A stretch of DNA of 64,000 nucleotides, from assembly GCA_036389275.1 (NCBI GenBank), contig DASVQE010000012.1:1-64000 (forward strand), written 5' to 3'. The position numbers were made by a program, and so were the translations under genes. A model generated the notes under the pieces. That model was not told the DNA's origin. It did no database searches and was given only the letters and a program-made list of their open reading frames with translations. Numbering within the stretch: the first letter of the stretch is position 1; each line of letters begins with the position of its first letter. This stretch comes from QHVT01 sp036389275 (GTDB taxonomy: Bacteria; Acidobacteriota; Thermoanaerobaculia; Gp7-AA8). Positions 1 through 8,556 of the stretch are shown in pieces.

Positions 1-56
1 GACCTTGCCTCTCCGCACGAAGACGCCTCTCGCGAGACGCATGTTTGCTGCATGAC

Positions 57-105
57 CTACGCTGCCGGCCGTGCCGGCCCGCCGGAGGCCTCTGGTCGTT
101 CCCTG
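57..105. repeat. Right half of dispersed palindromic element (class B)
   Basis: This matches the right arm of the element at 61926-62076 almost base for base (CGCTGCCGGCC, then GCCGGCCCGCCGGAGGC, then GTCGTTCCCTG). It ends 5 nt from the stop codon of the dehydratase gene. With the spacer length of the 61926 copy, the left arm would fall before base 1, so only half is visible. The outer part is shared with the class A copies at 11420 and 19516. Confidence 0.75.
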
Positions 106-110
106 TCGCC

Positions 111-1076
111 CTACGCGATCAGCGCGCAGAACTTGGCGAGGTCGATGTTGCCGCCGGACACGACCGCGACGACCGGCCCTTCCTTCTCTTTCAACGCCGC
201 GGCGACGCTCAGTGCGCCGGCGCCTTCGGCGATCACGCGCATCTTCGACGCGACCAGCTTCATCGCGCCTTTCACCTCGTCGAGCGTCACCACCGTCGAA
301 CCCGACACGTTGCCGCGCAGGCGGTCCCACATCCGCGGGAAGATGCTCTTGCCGCCGGCGCCGTCGACGAACGACGCTTCCCAGCGATCGAACACCTGCG
401 GCGAGCCGGCGGCGAATGACGCCGCACCGGGCGCCGCCGTCTCCGGCTCCGCGCCGAGCATGCGCACGTGCGGCGCGAGCTGCCGCAGCGCCGAGCCGAT
501 GCCCGCGACCAGTCCGCCTCCGCCGATCGCGGCGATCACCGTCTTCACCTGCGGCAGATCCTCGAGGATCTCCAGACCGATCGTGGCATTGCCGGCGACG
601 AAGTCGTGATCGTCGAACGGATGCACGAACGCGCCCTCGATGCCGGGGAACGCGCGATCGTCCATCGCCTGCCAGCATTGATCGAACGGCGCCTTGATCA
701 GCGTCGCGCCGAGTGCGCGCATCCGCTCGATCTTCGTCTCCGGCGCGGTCTCGATCACCAGCACCGTGCAGGGCACGCCCGCTTCACGCGCCGCGTAGGC
801 CACGCCCTGCCCCGCATTTCCGGCGCTGATCGTCCACACCCCTTTCCGTCGCTCCTCGGGTGAGAGCATGGCCACGGCATTCGCGGCGCCGCGCAATTTG
901 AAGGCGTTGATCGGCTGCAGATTCTCGAGCTTGAGCCACACCTCCGGCGCGCCTTCGATCCCGTGCAGCAGCCGCACGAGCGGCGTGCGCGTGACCACGC
1001 CGCGGATGCGCTCGCGCGCGGCCTCAATCTCCTCGAGCGTGACGGGACGGACGGGCGGCGGAGCGGTGGCGGCCAT
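111..1076 (-). CDS. Threonine/serine dehydratase (PLP fold type II)
   Basis: A 321-aa PLP enzyme of the threonine/serine ammonia-lyase family, which deaminates L-threonine or L-serine to the 2-oxo acid and ammonia in the cytosol. The PLP lysine is K60 in NAFKLRGA, and the phosphate-binding glycine loop AIGGGGL follows near residue 186. The length fits the short form without a C-terminal ACT domain, so isoleucine feedback control is unlikely. A serine racemase or threo-3-hydroxyaspartate dehydratase role cannot be excluded. The frame stays open to 1643, but that part overlaps the opposite gene; the ATG at 1076 begins the conserved region. There is no Shine-Dalgarno; TAGAAT lies 8 nt upstream. 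Confidence 0.9.
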   Translation of the reverse strand: MAATAPPPVRPVTLEEIEAARERIRGVVTRTPLVRLLHGIEGAPEVWLKLENLQPINAFKLRGAANAVAMLSPEERRKGVWTISAGNAGQGVAYAAREAGVPCTVLVIETAPETKIERMRALGATLIKAPFDQCWQAMDDRAFPGIEGAFVHPFDDHDFVAGNATIGLEILEDLPQVKTVIAAIGGGGLVAGIGSALRQLAPHVRMLGAEPETAAPGAASFAAGSPQVFDRWEASFVDGAGGKSIFPRMWDRLRGNVSGSTVVTLDEVKGAMKLVASKMRVIAEGAGALSVAAALKEKEGPVVAVVSGGNIDLAKFCALIA

Positions 1077-1084
1077 GGCGCGGC

Positions 1085-1090
1085 ATTCTA
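1085..1090 (-). promoter_or_regulatory. -10-like box of a probable leaderless promoter
   Basis: TAGAAT on the minus strand, 8 nt before the dehydratase ATG. Transcription starting 6-8 nt downstream would begin at or next to the start codon. This is one of a set of similarly placed boxes in the window. Confidence 0.4.
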
Positions 1091-1136
1091 GCGAGAGCGG
1101 CGGCAGTCGGCACACTTCATGCCGCACGAATCCGCC

Positions 1137-1850
1137 ATGGAACAAGCAGAACGCAACGTCAACGAACCCGAACGCTGGATCTCCGTCATCGCCGGCAGCG
1201 CGCTGGCCGCGTACGGGCTGAAGCTCCGCTCGATTCCCGGACTCGTGCTCTCCGCCGTCGGCGGCGCGCTGGTCTGGCGCGGCGCCACCGGGCACTGCGC
1301 CGTCTACGACACCCTCGGCATCTCGACCGTCGATGACGACGACGACGCGCGGCAGGTCAGCGTGCCCTACGGCCGCGGCGTGCGCGTCGAGAAATCGGTG
1401 ACCATCAACGCCACGCCGGAACAGCTCTACACCTTCTGGCGCAACTTCTCGAACCTGCCGCGCTTCATGCACAACCTCGAGTCGGTGGAGTGCCACGACA
1501 CGATGCGCTCGCACTGGACGGCGAAAGGTCCGGCGGGCACGAAGGTCGACTGGGAAGCGGAGATCATCAACGAAGTGCCGAACGAGTTGATCGGCTGGCG
1601 CTCCGTCGAAGGAAGCCAGGTCGACAACGCCGGCTCGGTGCACTTCACCGCCGTTCCGGGCGGACGCGGCACCGAGGTGAAAGTCGTGCTGCGCTACGAC
1701 CCACCGGCCGGCAAGCTCGGAGCGACGCTCTCGAAAATCCTCGGCGAAGATCCGGCCGTGCAGGTGCAGGAAGATCTGCGTCGACTGAAGATGCTCGTCG
1801 AGACCGGCGAGATCGCCACCGTCAACGGTCAGACCAGCGGAAAGAAGTAG
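1137..1850 (+). CDS. DUF2892/SRPBCC (cyclase/dehydrase-like) membrane protein
   Basis: About 237 aa. The N-terminal part (RWISVIAGSALAAYG, then LVLSAVGGALVWRG) forms a short two-helix membrane hairpin like DUF2892. Residues from about 85 on look like an SRPBCC/START-type ligand-binding domain (VEKSVTINATPEQLYTFW, NLPRFMHNLESV). Proteins of this layout are often annotated as cyclase/dehydrase, but no reaction can be assigned. The next gene starts 2 nt after this stop, so the two are probably cotranscribed. An in-frame ATG at 1119 is an alternative start; MEQAERN at 1137 was preferred as closer to the conserved domain. Neither has a good Shine-Dalgarno. Confidence 0.75.
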   Translation: MEQAERNVNEPERWISVIAGSALAAYGLKLRSIPGLVLSAVGGALVWRGATGHCAVYDTLGISTVDDDDDARQVSVPYGRGVRVEKSVTINATPEQLYTFWRNFSNLPRFMHNLESVECHDTMRSHWTAKGPAGTKVDWEAEIINEVPNELIGWRSVEGSQVDNAGSVHFTAVPGGRGTEVKVVLRYDPPAGKLGATLSKILGEDPAVQVQEDLRRLKMLVETGEIATVNGQTSGKK

Positions 1851-1852
1851 CG

Positions 1853-3026
1853 ATGAAAGCGGTCTGCTGGTGGAGCAAGGGCGAAGTGCGCGTCGTCGAT
1901 GCGCCCGATCCGGAGATCCTCAATCCGCACGACGCCATCGTGAAGGTGACGCTCACCGCGATCTGCGGCTCCGATCTCCATCTCTACGACGGCTACGTAC
2001 CGGCCATGATGCGCGGCGACATCCTCGGACATGAATTCATGGGCGAGGTCGTCGAGACCGGCACGGCGGTGAAGACGCTGCGCGCCGGCGACCGCGTGAT
2101 CGTGCCGTTCCCGATCGCCTGCGGCCGCTGCTGGTTCTGCACGAGCGAGCTCTACGCGCTCTGCGACAACACCAATCCGAACGCCTGGATGAACGAGTCG
2201 CTGATGGGCTTCGCCACGGCCGGGATCTACGGCTACTCGCATCTCTACGGCGGCTACGCCGGCGGCCAGGCGGAGTACGTGCGGGTGCCGTTCGCCGACG
2301 TGAATCCGCTGAAGATCCCGGACGGCATTCCGGACGAGAAGGTGCTCTTCCTCACCGACATCTTCCCGACCGGCTATCAGGCCGCCGAGCAGTGCAACAT
2401 CCAGCCGGGCGACGTGGTGGCGGTGTGGGGCGCCGGTCCGGTCGGGCCTGTTCGCGATCCGCAGCGCCTGGCTCCTCGGCGCGCAGCGCGTGATCGCCAT
2501 CGATCGCTTCCGCGAGCGTTTGCGTCTGGCGCAAAGCGACGGAAGGACGGAAATCCTCGACTACGAGGAGCTCGACGACGTCTACGATCAACTGAAGGAC
2601 ATGACCGGCGGACGCGGTCCCGACTGCTGCATCGACGCGGTCGGGATGGAAGCGCACGGCCACTTCGTCGACGCGATCATGGACCGCGTCAAGCAGGCCA
2701 TGCGGCTGCAGCTCGACCGCGCGCACGTGCTGCGGCAGGTGCTGCACTGCTGCCGCAAAGGCGGCACGGTGTCGATCCCCGGCGTCTACGCGGGCTTCAT
2801 CGACAAGGTGCCGTTCGGCACCGCGTTCGGCAAGGGGCTGACGCTGAAGATGGGGCAGACGCACGTGCAGCACTACACCCGGCCGTTGCTCGAGCGGATC
2901 GAGCGCGGTGAGATCGATCCGTCGTTTCTCATCACCCACCGCGTCACCCTCGACGAGGCGCCGCAGATGTACCGCACCTTCCGCGACAAGGCGGATGAGT
3001 GCGTGAAGGTGGTGATGAGGCCGTGA
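1853..3026 (+). CDS. Zinc-dependent alcohol dehydrogenase, frameshifted in this sequence
   Basis: Medium-chain zinc alcohol dehydrogenase of the group that includes glutathione-independent formaldehyde dehydrogenase-like proteins. The N-terminal half has ICGSDLHLYDG (catalytic zinc Cys), GHEFMGEVVETG and the structural-zinc cysteines in CGRCWFC with a downstream Cys. The Rossmann glycine motif VWGAGPVG then runs out of frame at a GGG run (2444-2446). Removing one G restores GAGPVGLFAIRSAWLLGAQ and joins the second half, which reads to 3026, giving a normal length of 390 aa. Both halves are well conserved, so an assembly indel is more likely than decay. The gene starts 2 nt after the SRPBCC gene and ends 1 nt before the convergent DUF1223 gene. 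Confidence 0.85.
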
Positions 3027-3027
3027 G

Positions 3028-3765
3028 CTATTGGGTGATGGCCGCGGCGTCGATGCGGCGCGTTTGCTGATCCTGCAAAAAAGCGACGGCTTGTTGATGC
3101 GCCGCTAGCGTGAGCGCGACGTGCGTGTCGAGGGCGTGCTTGCCGTCCAGTGTGGCGACGCGTTTCAGGCTTCGCACCACCGCATCCTCGGTGAAGGTCT
3201 TGCCGCCGTTTTCGCCGCGGCCGACGTTTGTAGTGAGGTTGTTCTCGATCACCGCCAGCATCACTTCGACGTTGCGGCGCGGCGACTGCGCGCGAAGCCG
3301 CAGGCCGCCCGGCTCCGGCACGAGCGAGATGCGTCCTTCGATGGTGCGGTGCGATTCCTCGTCGATGGCTTTGCGGATGCCGAAGGAGTTCGAGCCGACC
3401 AGTTGGCGCGCGCCGTCGACGACGAGCTGCGGCGTATACGCGCCGCTGAGCTTCATGGCCCGCACGTAGTCGCCCTGGCGCTGCGACCATTCGCGCGCGG
3501 AGAACGGATCGCGCCAGCCGAGGGAGTTCCAGTAGTCGACGTGGAAGGCGAGCGGAATGACGCGGCCGCGCAGCGCGGCGTCGCGCGTCAGCGTGCGCAG
3601 ATAGGCATCGGCCGGCGGGCAGCTCGAACACCCTTGCGAGGTGAAGAGCTCGAGCACCACCGGCGCGTCGCCGCTCCTCTTCGGCTGGATCGCCGCGACG
3701 GCCGCGAGCGCCGCTGCTAGAATCGCCGCCACTTTCCACGCAGGAGAACTCAACATGCGTCTCAT
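3028..3765 (-). CDS. DUF1223 family secreted thioredoxin-like protein
   Basis: About 245 aa. An N-terminal signal peptide (MRRMLSSPAWKVAAILAAAL) is followed by VVLELFTSQGCSSCPPAD, where C46 and C49 form a CxxC as in thioredoxin folds, then FHVDYWNSLGW and YTPQLVVDG, all typical of DUF1223. Its biochemical role is unknown; it is probably periplasmic. The start at 3765 has GGAG 6 nt upstream; ATG at 3756 is the alternative. Either way the 5' end meets or overlaps the start of the divergent DHH gene (ATG at 3755). Confidence 0.8.
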   Translation of the reverse strand: MRRMLSSPAWKVAAILAAALAAVAAIQPKRSGDAPVVLELFTSQGCSSCPPADAYLRTLTRDAALRGRVIPLAFHVDYWNSLGWRDPFSAREWSQRQGDYVRAMKLSGAYTPQLVVDGARQLVGSNSFGIRKAIDEESHRTIEGRISLVPEPGGLRLRAQSPRRNVEVMLAVIENNLTTNVGRGENGGKTFTEDAVVRSLKRVATLDGKHALDTHVALTLAAHQQAVAFLQDQQTRRIDAAAITQ

Positions 3766-4669
3766 CACGCGCTCCGACTTCGACGGTTTGGTCTGCGCCG
3801 TTCTGCTTCGCGAGGTCGAGCAGATCGACTCCGTCGAGTTCGTCCATCCAAAAGATGTGCAGGACGGAAAAATTGCGGTGGGCCGCAACGACATCCTCAC
3901 CAACCTGCCGTACGTGCAGGGCGCTGGCATGTGGTTCGACCATCACTCGAGCGAGATCGCGCGCAACGAGGAGACCGCCGCGTATCGCGGCCGCTTCGAG
4001 ATCGCGCCGTCGGCCGCGCGCGTCGTGGCCAATCACTACGCGCCGCGGCTCGAGAAATTCGAGCGGCTGCTGCAGGCGGTCGACAAGTCGGACTCGGCGC
4101 AGCTCGACATGGCCGACGTCACCGACCCGCGCGGCTGGATCCTGCTCTCGTACGTGATGGATCCGCGCACCGGCCTCGCCTATCACCACGGCTACCGCAT
4201 CAGCAATCGCGAGCTGATGTCGAAGATGATCGAGCTGATCGCCGCGCATCCCGACGATCCGGAGAGCGTGCTCGCCGACGCCGACGTGAAGGAGCGCATC
4301 GACCGCTACTTCGAGCAGCAGAAGCAATTCGAGCGGATCACGCGCGAGCGCTCGCGCGTCGACGGCAACGTGATCTTCACCGACCTCCGCGGCGCCGGCG
4401 AGCTGCCGGTCGGCAACCGCTTCCTCGTCTACACGATGTTCCCCGAGGCGAACATTCAGGTGCGCGTGTTCGACGGACGCAAGGGCGAGTTCGTCGTCTG
4501 CGCCGTCGGCCACAGCATCTTCAAGCGCACCTCGAAGACGGACGTCGGCAATCTGATGGCGCGCTACGGCGGCGGTGGCCACCGCGGCGCCGGCACCTGC
4601 CAGTTGCCGGTGGCCGAGGCGGACGCGAAGATCGCGGAGATCGTGGCGCAGATCAAAAAGGACGGTTGA
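3755..4669 (+). CDS. DHH/DHHA1 family phosphoesterase
   Basis: A 304-aa cytosolic phosphoesterase of the DHH superfamily (exopolyphosphatase, NrnA/RecJ-like). It shows the N-terminal metal motif SDFDG (D8, D10), the FDHH motif (D62, H63, H64) and the C-terminal DHHA1 motif GGGGHRGAG. The substrate (oligoribonucleotide, cyclic dinucleotide product or polyphosphate) cannot be told from sequence. The start is firm: AGGAG lies 9 nt before the ATG. A -10-like TAGAAT is at 3718-3723, giving a leader of about 30 nt inside the divergent DUF1223 gene. Confidence 0.85.
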   Translation: MRLITRSDFDGLVCAVLLREVEQIDSVEFVHPKDVQDGKIAVGRNDILTNLPYVQGAGMWFDHHSSEIARNEETAAYRGRFEIAPSAARVVANHYAPRLEKFERLLQAVDKSDSAQLDMADVTDPRGWILLSYVMDPRTGLAYHHGYRISNRELMSKMIELIAAHPDDPESVLADADVKERIDRYFEQQKQFERITRERSRVDGNVIFTDLRGAGELPVGNRFLVYTMFPEANIQVRVFDGRKGEFVVCAVGHSIFKRTSKTDVGNLMARYGGGGHRGAGTCQLPVAEADAKIAEIVAQIKKDG

Positions 4670-4672
4670 GCG

Positions 4673-5608
4673 TTACGCCGCCCGCTTCACCGCTTCCGCA
4701 CCTGGCGTCGGCGTAGCGCGCGGCCACTTCGGCATCTGCACCATGGCTACGCCGCCGAGGATGACGACCATCGCGGCGATGGAGATCCAGGTCAGCGGCT
4801 CGTGCAGGATGAGCCAGCCGAGGAAGACCGCTACGACCGGGTTGACGTACGCGTAGAGCGAGCTGTGGGTGGTGCGCATGTGGGCGAGCGCGAAGACGTA
4901 CGAGCTGTACGCGAGCACCGAGCCGAAGATCGTCAGGTACGCGAGCGCGGTGAGCGTGCGCGCGTTCACCGCAAAGTGCGGCACCTCGCCGATGGCGATG
5001 CCGATCACCGTCACCAGCAGGCCGCCGCTGAGCATCTGCAGCGCCGCCGATGAGAGCAGCGGCACGTGGCGCAGGTTGTACTTGCCATGCGCGGAGCCGA
5101 GCTGCCAGCCGAGCGAGCCGACCTGAATGGCGAGCGCGCCGGCGAGGAAGCCGAGGTTCCAGGCGCCGCCCGCGCCGCGCGGCGTCACCAGCAGCGCGAC
5201 GCCGGCGAAGCCGATCAGCATGCCGATGGTCGCGCGCGTATCGAGGCGCTCGCCGCCGCTGCGGAACATCTCGATGATGGCCATCCAGAACGGCGCCGTC
5301 GCCACGAGCAGCGCCGCCAGACCGCTCGGCACCCACTGCTCGGCCCACACCACGGCCAGGTTGCCCATGCCGACCATCAGCAGGCCGACCAGCGAGAGGT
5401 TGGCGAGCGTGCGGCCGTCGCGCGGGATGCGCTCGCCGCGCAGCCGGGCGATGGCGAGCATGATCAGGCCGGCCGCGGTGAAGCGGACGCCGGTCAGCAG
5501 CAGCGGCGGGATGGTCTCGAGCGCGACGCGGATGCCGAGGTAGGTCGTGCCCCAGATGATGCAGACGATGGCGAAAGCGATGTAGGCGACTGCGCGTTCG
5601 TGCTTCAT
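4673..5608 (-). CDS. EamA/DMT superfamily transporter
   Basis: 311 aa with about ten hydrophobic helices in two EamA repeats (FAIVCIIWGTTYLGIRVAL near the N-terminus; FGSVLAYSSYVFALAHMR and LYAYVNPVVAVFLGWLILHE in the second half). DMT transporters of this type export amino acids or metabolites from the cytoplasm. Its ATG overlaps the stop of the upstream Lrp-family gene in ATGA, so the two are translationally coupled. Lrp with an EamA exporter is a common pairing for amino-acid-responsive efflux; the substrate here is inferred, not shown. Confidence 0.88.
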   Translation of the reverse strand: MKHERAVAYIAFAIVCIIWGTTYLGIRVALETIPPLLLTGVRFTAAGLIMLAIARLRGERIPRDGRTLANLSLVGLLMVGMGNLAVVWAEQWVPSGLAALLVATAPFWMAIIEMFRSGGERLDTRATIGMLIGFAGVALLVTPRGAGGAWNLGFLAGALAIQVGSLGWQLGSAHGKYNLRHVPLLSSAALQMLSGGLLVTVIGIAIGEVPHFAVNARTLTALAYLTIFGSVLAYSSYVFALAHMRTTHSSLYAYVNPVVAVFLGWLILHEPLTWISIAAMVVILGGVAMVQMPKWPRATPTPGAEAVKRAA

Positions 5609-6081
5609 TTCGAATTCGCTCCCAGATCGATGCCGCCGACCTTCTCGCAATGCGTCTCCATCACGATGGTGGTGCGCGTGGCGAAGGAGATCGGCGCGGC
5701 GGTGAGCTGTTGGACGAGCGTGTTGAGCGCGGTGATCGACTCCGCGCGGACCTTCACCAGGAAGCAGTCGTCGCCGGCCACCGTGTGGACTTCCAGCACG
5801 TCGTCGCGGCGCATCAGCTCGCGGAACTTCTTCCAGGCCGGGCCGCTGAGCGTCGCGCCGCGCGCGGCGATGAAAGCAGTGATCGAGCGGCCGAGTGCGG
5901 CGGGATCGACGACCGCGGTCGTGCCGCGGATCACCCCTTGCCGCTCGAGCTTGTCCAGCCGGTCGGCCACGGCCGGGCGGGAAAGCCCGATCTGCTCGGC
6001 GATCTGCGCCGCCGGCGTGCGGGCGTCCTTGAGGAGCAGCCCCACGATGTGCAGGTCCAGTTCGTCCAGTTCGACAGCCAC
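5605..6081 (-). CDS. Lrp/AsnC family transcriptional regulator
   Basis: 158 aa from a GTG start. The N-terminal winged helix (ELDELDLHIVGLLLKDARTP, QIAEQIGLSRPAVADRLDKL) is followed by the Lrp ligand-binding (RAM/AsnC) domain ending in ATRTTIVMETHCEKVG. It should bind DNA as an oligomer and respond to an amino acid. It overlaps the EamA gene by 4 nt and probably controls it. The region 6082-6318 between this gene and the divergent kinase gene holds a palindromic repeat array. The start is uncertain: GTG at 6081 begins the conserved domain and has no clear Shine-Dalgarno. Confidence 0.88.
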   Translation of the reverse strand: MAVELDELDLHIVGLLLKDARTPAAQIAEQIGLSRPAVADRLDKLERQGVIRGTTAVVDPAALGRSITAFIAARGATLSGPAWKKFRELMRRDDVLEVHTVAGDDCFLVKVRAESITALNTLVQQLTAAPISFATRTTIVMETHCEKVGGIDLGANSK

Positions 6082-6160
6082 AACCTCAATATGGTTTCGA
6101 AAAGAAGGAAAAGCAAGGGCGGAGGTTACGAAACGGAGGCGGCCACCGCCCGCCCGACCA

Positions 6161-6280
6161 GTTCCTCGGTTCCTCGGGTTCCTCGGTTCCTCGGGGTGGC
6201 AGAGGCGCCCGTCACTCCGAGGAACTCCGAGGAACTCCGAGGAACCGAGGAACCGAGGAACTCCGAGGAACCGAGGAACC
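6161..6280. repeat. Inverted array of GTTCCTCG / CGAGGAAC units
   Basis: The left arm has four units of GTTCCTCG(G) (6161-6196). A 17-nt centre is followed by a right arm of reverse-complement units (CGAGGAAC and the 10-mer GAGGAACTCC, about 6214-6280). The whole could fold into a long hairpin. It fills the divergent promoter region between the Lrp and kinase genes. A shorter array with the same 10-mer is at 59417-59449, also between divergent genes. Confidence 0.85.
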
Positions 6281-6318
6281 GCTAAACTACCGCCACTCCA
6301 ACATCGGCGGGATCCACC

Positions 6319-8552
6319 ATGTCTTCTCTTGCCATCGGCAGATACAGGCTGCTCGACCAGATCGGTGCGGGTGCGATGGGCGAGGTTTACCGCGCTCACG
6401 ACTCCGTGCTCGATCGTCCGGTCGCGCTGAAGATCATCACCGGCGGCGATGACGAGAAGCGGCTCCGCTTCCGCCGCGAGGCGCAGTCGGCGGCGCGCCT
6501 CACCCATCCAAACATCGTCGTGGTGCACGACTTCGGCGAAGACTCCGGCCGCTTCTTCATGGCCATGGAGCTGCTCGACGGCGTCGATCTCAAACGCGCC
6601 ATCCCAACAACCAGCTCGCCGATCTCGCCGCGCGCGCCGGAGTCATGGAGCAGATCTGCGAGGCGGTGGCCTTCGCTCACGCGATGAACATCGTCCATCG
6701 CGATCTCAAGCCGGCCAACATCTTTCTCCTGCCGAACGGGCAGGTGAAGATTCTCGACTTCGGCCTGGCGCGCCTCGGCCACTCGAGCATGACCGGCACC
6801 GGCGCCGTCCTCGGCACGCCGAACTACATGTCGCCCGAGCAGATCAAAGGCTCGAAGGTCGACGCGCGCTCCGACGTCTTCGCCCTCGGCACGGTCTTCT
6901 ACGAGCTGCTCTCGAGCCGCCGCGCGTTCGAAGGCGACTCGCTGCACGCGGTGCTCTACAAAGTGCTGCAGCACGAGCCGGAAGCGCTGCACACGTTCAT
7001 GCCGTCGATTCCGCGGCCGTTCTCCGACCTCGTCGCGCGCGCCATGTCGAAGGATCCGGCCATGCGCTTCCAGCGCGTCGTCGACCTGCGCGACGCGATC
7101 CGCCGCGCGCGCGACGGCGGCACCGCATCGATGATGTGCATGGCCCCGGCGCTGCTGCCGGTGTCGGGCAAGCCGCTCCGCTCGTCGGAAGCGACGATGA
7201 TCAACGAGAGCCTCATCGCCGATGCGGCCATGGTGCCGGTGACGTTCGCGGGCGAAGTCGGCGGCGACGTCACGCTGGAAGCGGCGCTCGGCAAGACGAT
7301 CCTCGACGTCTCGCTCGAGAACTCCATTCCGCACGCGCACGCCTGCGGCGGTAACGCGCGCTGCTCGACCTGCCGCGTGGCGGTGCTGTCGGGACTGCAG
7401 CATGTCTCGCCGCGCAATGCCGAGGAGACGAAGCTGGCCAAACGCCTCGGATTTCCGGATGACGTGCGGCTCGCCTGTCAGACGCGCATCGGCGGCTCGC
7501 TGCGGCTGCGCCGGCTGATCCGCGACGACGAGGACGTCAGCATCGTCCGCTCCGACAGCGGCAGCCGCAGCACCGCGACGACGGGCAGCGAGGTGCCGCT
7601 GGCGATCCTGCATGCGAGCGTGCGCGAGTCGGCGTCGCTCACGCGCGGCCAGCTCGCACACGACGTCGTGCACATCCTCAATCGCTACTACGCGCAGGTC
7701 GGCGACGCGATCCTGGCGAACGGCGGCAGCATCGCCCGCTACGACGGCACGACCATCGTCGGCTTCTTCGGCCTCGAGAGCGGCGACGCGAAGACGAAGT
7801 GCACGAACGCGGTGCGCGCGGCGCTGCGCATGCAGAAGCGGATGGCGGTGTTCGACGCGTATCTGTCGGAGCACTTCGGCCTCACGCTCACGCTCGACGC
7901 CGGTTTGCATTACGGGCGCATGGTGGTCGGTCACCTCGGCCATCCGAACGATGCGAAGCTGACGGCCATCGGCGAGCCGGCGCACGTCGCCGCGGCGGTG
8001 GCGGCGATGAATGAAAACCTCGGCTCGCACGTGCTGGCGACCGAGGAGCTGGTGAACGTGGTCGAGGCGGAGCTGCGCCTCGGGCACGTCTCGCATGAAA
8101 CGCTGCGGCAGCGCGAGGTCTCGCTCTACGAGATCGTCGACTTTGCCAAACCCGATGTGCACGAGCTGGTGCAGACCTCGTTCGAGCTCGTCTTCGCGCG
8201 CAAGGAAGAAGCGGCGACGATCTTCTACGCGAAGATGTTCGAGCTCGCGCCGGAGCTGCGCGCGCTCTTCGCGAAGACCGACATGCGCGTGCAGCGCGAC
8301 ATGCTGATGAACATGCTCGCGGCCACGGTGCGCGGCCTCGACCGGCTGGAGGAACTGCGGCCGGCGCTCGAAGATCTCGGCCGCCGCCACTTCGGCTACG
8401 GCGTGCAGATCCCGCACTACGCGATCGTCGAAGCCTGCCTGCTCTACGCGGTCGAAACCATCGCCGGCCCGGCCTTCAACCTCGACGTGAAACTCGCCTG
8501 GACCGCGATCTACAACTTCGTCGCCCAGACGATGATCGAAGCGTCGCTGTGA
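6319..8552 (+). CDS. Ser/Thr kinase - [2Fe-2S] ferredoxin - degenerate cyclase - globin fusion, frameshifted
   Basis: Restoring one base at about 6605 (a CCC run after GACGGCGTC..CGCGCC) gives one 744-aa protein. Residues about 8-280: Hanks-type kinase with GAGAMGEVY (16-24), K38, HRDLKPAN (catalytic D129) and DFG (147-149). About 305-400: [2Fe-2S] ferredoxin domain with C343, C349, C352 and C387. About 425-610: class III cyclase fold (GGSIARYDGTTIVGFFG, LTLDAGLHYGRMVVG), but both metal Asp positions and the Asn/Arg pair of the usual motif are replaced. About 614-742: globin, with the proximal His in LGRRHFGYGV (H691). No membrane segment is seen. The likely role is a cytosolic kinase governed by redox and by a heme ligand (inference). 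TAAACT at 6283-6288 could be its -10 box. Confidence 0.85.
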
Positions 8553-8556
8553 GACG

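Noticed and set aside
1077..1643. N-terminal extension of the dehydratase frame by 189 codons
   Set aside because: It overlaps the SRPBCC gene on the other strand and has the Arg/Val/His-rich make-up of an antisense frame; the ATG at 1076 begins the enzyme.
1853..3026. True pseudogene status of the alcohol dehydrogenase
   Set aside because: Only one indel at a GGG run, with both halves conserved; two other genes show similar errors, so an assembly fault is more likely.
6161..6280. Possible CRISPR array
   Set aside because: Units are 8-10 bp in direct contact, with inverted arms and no unique spacers; no cas genes are near.
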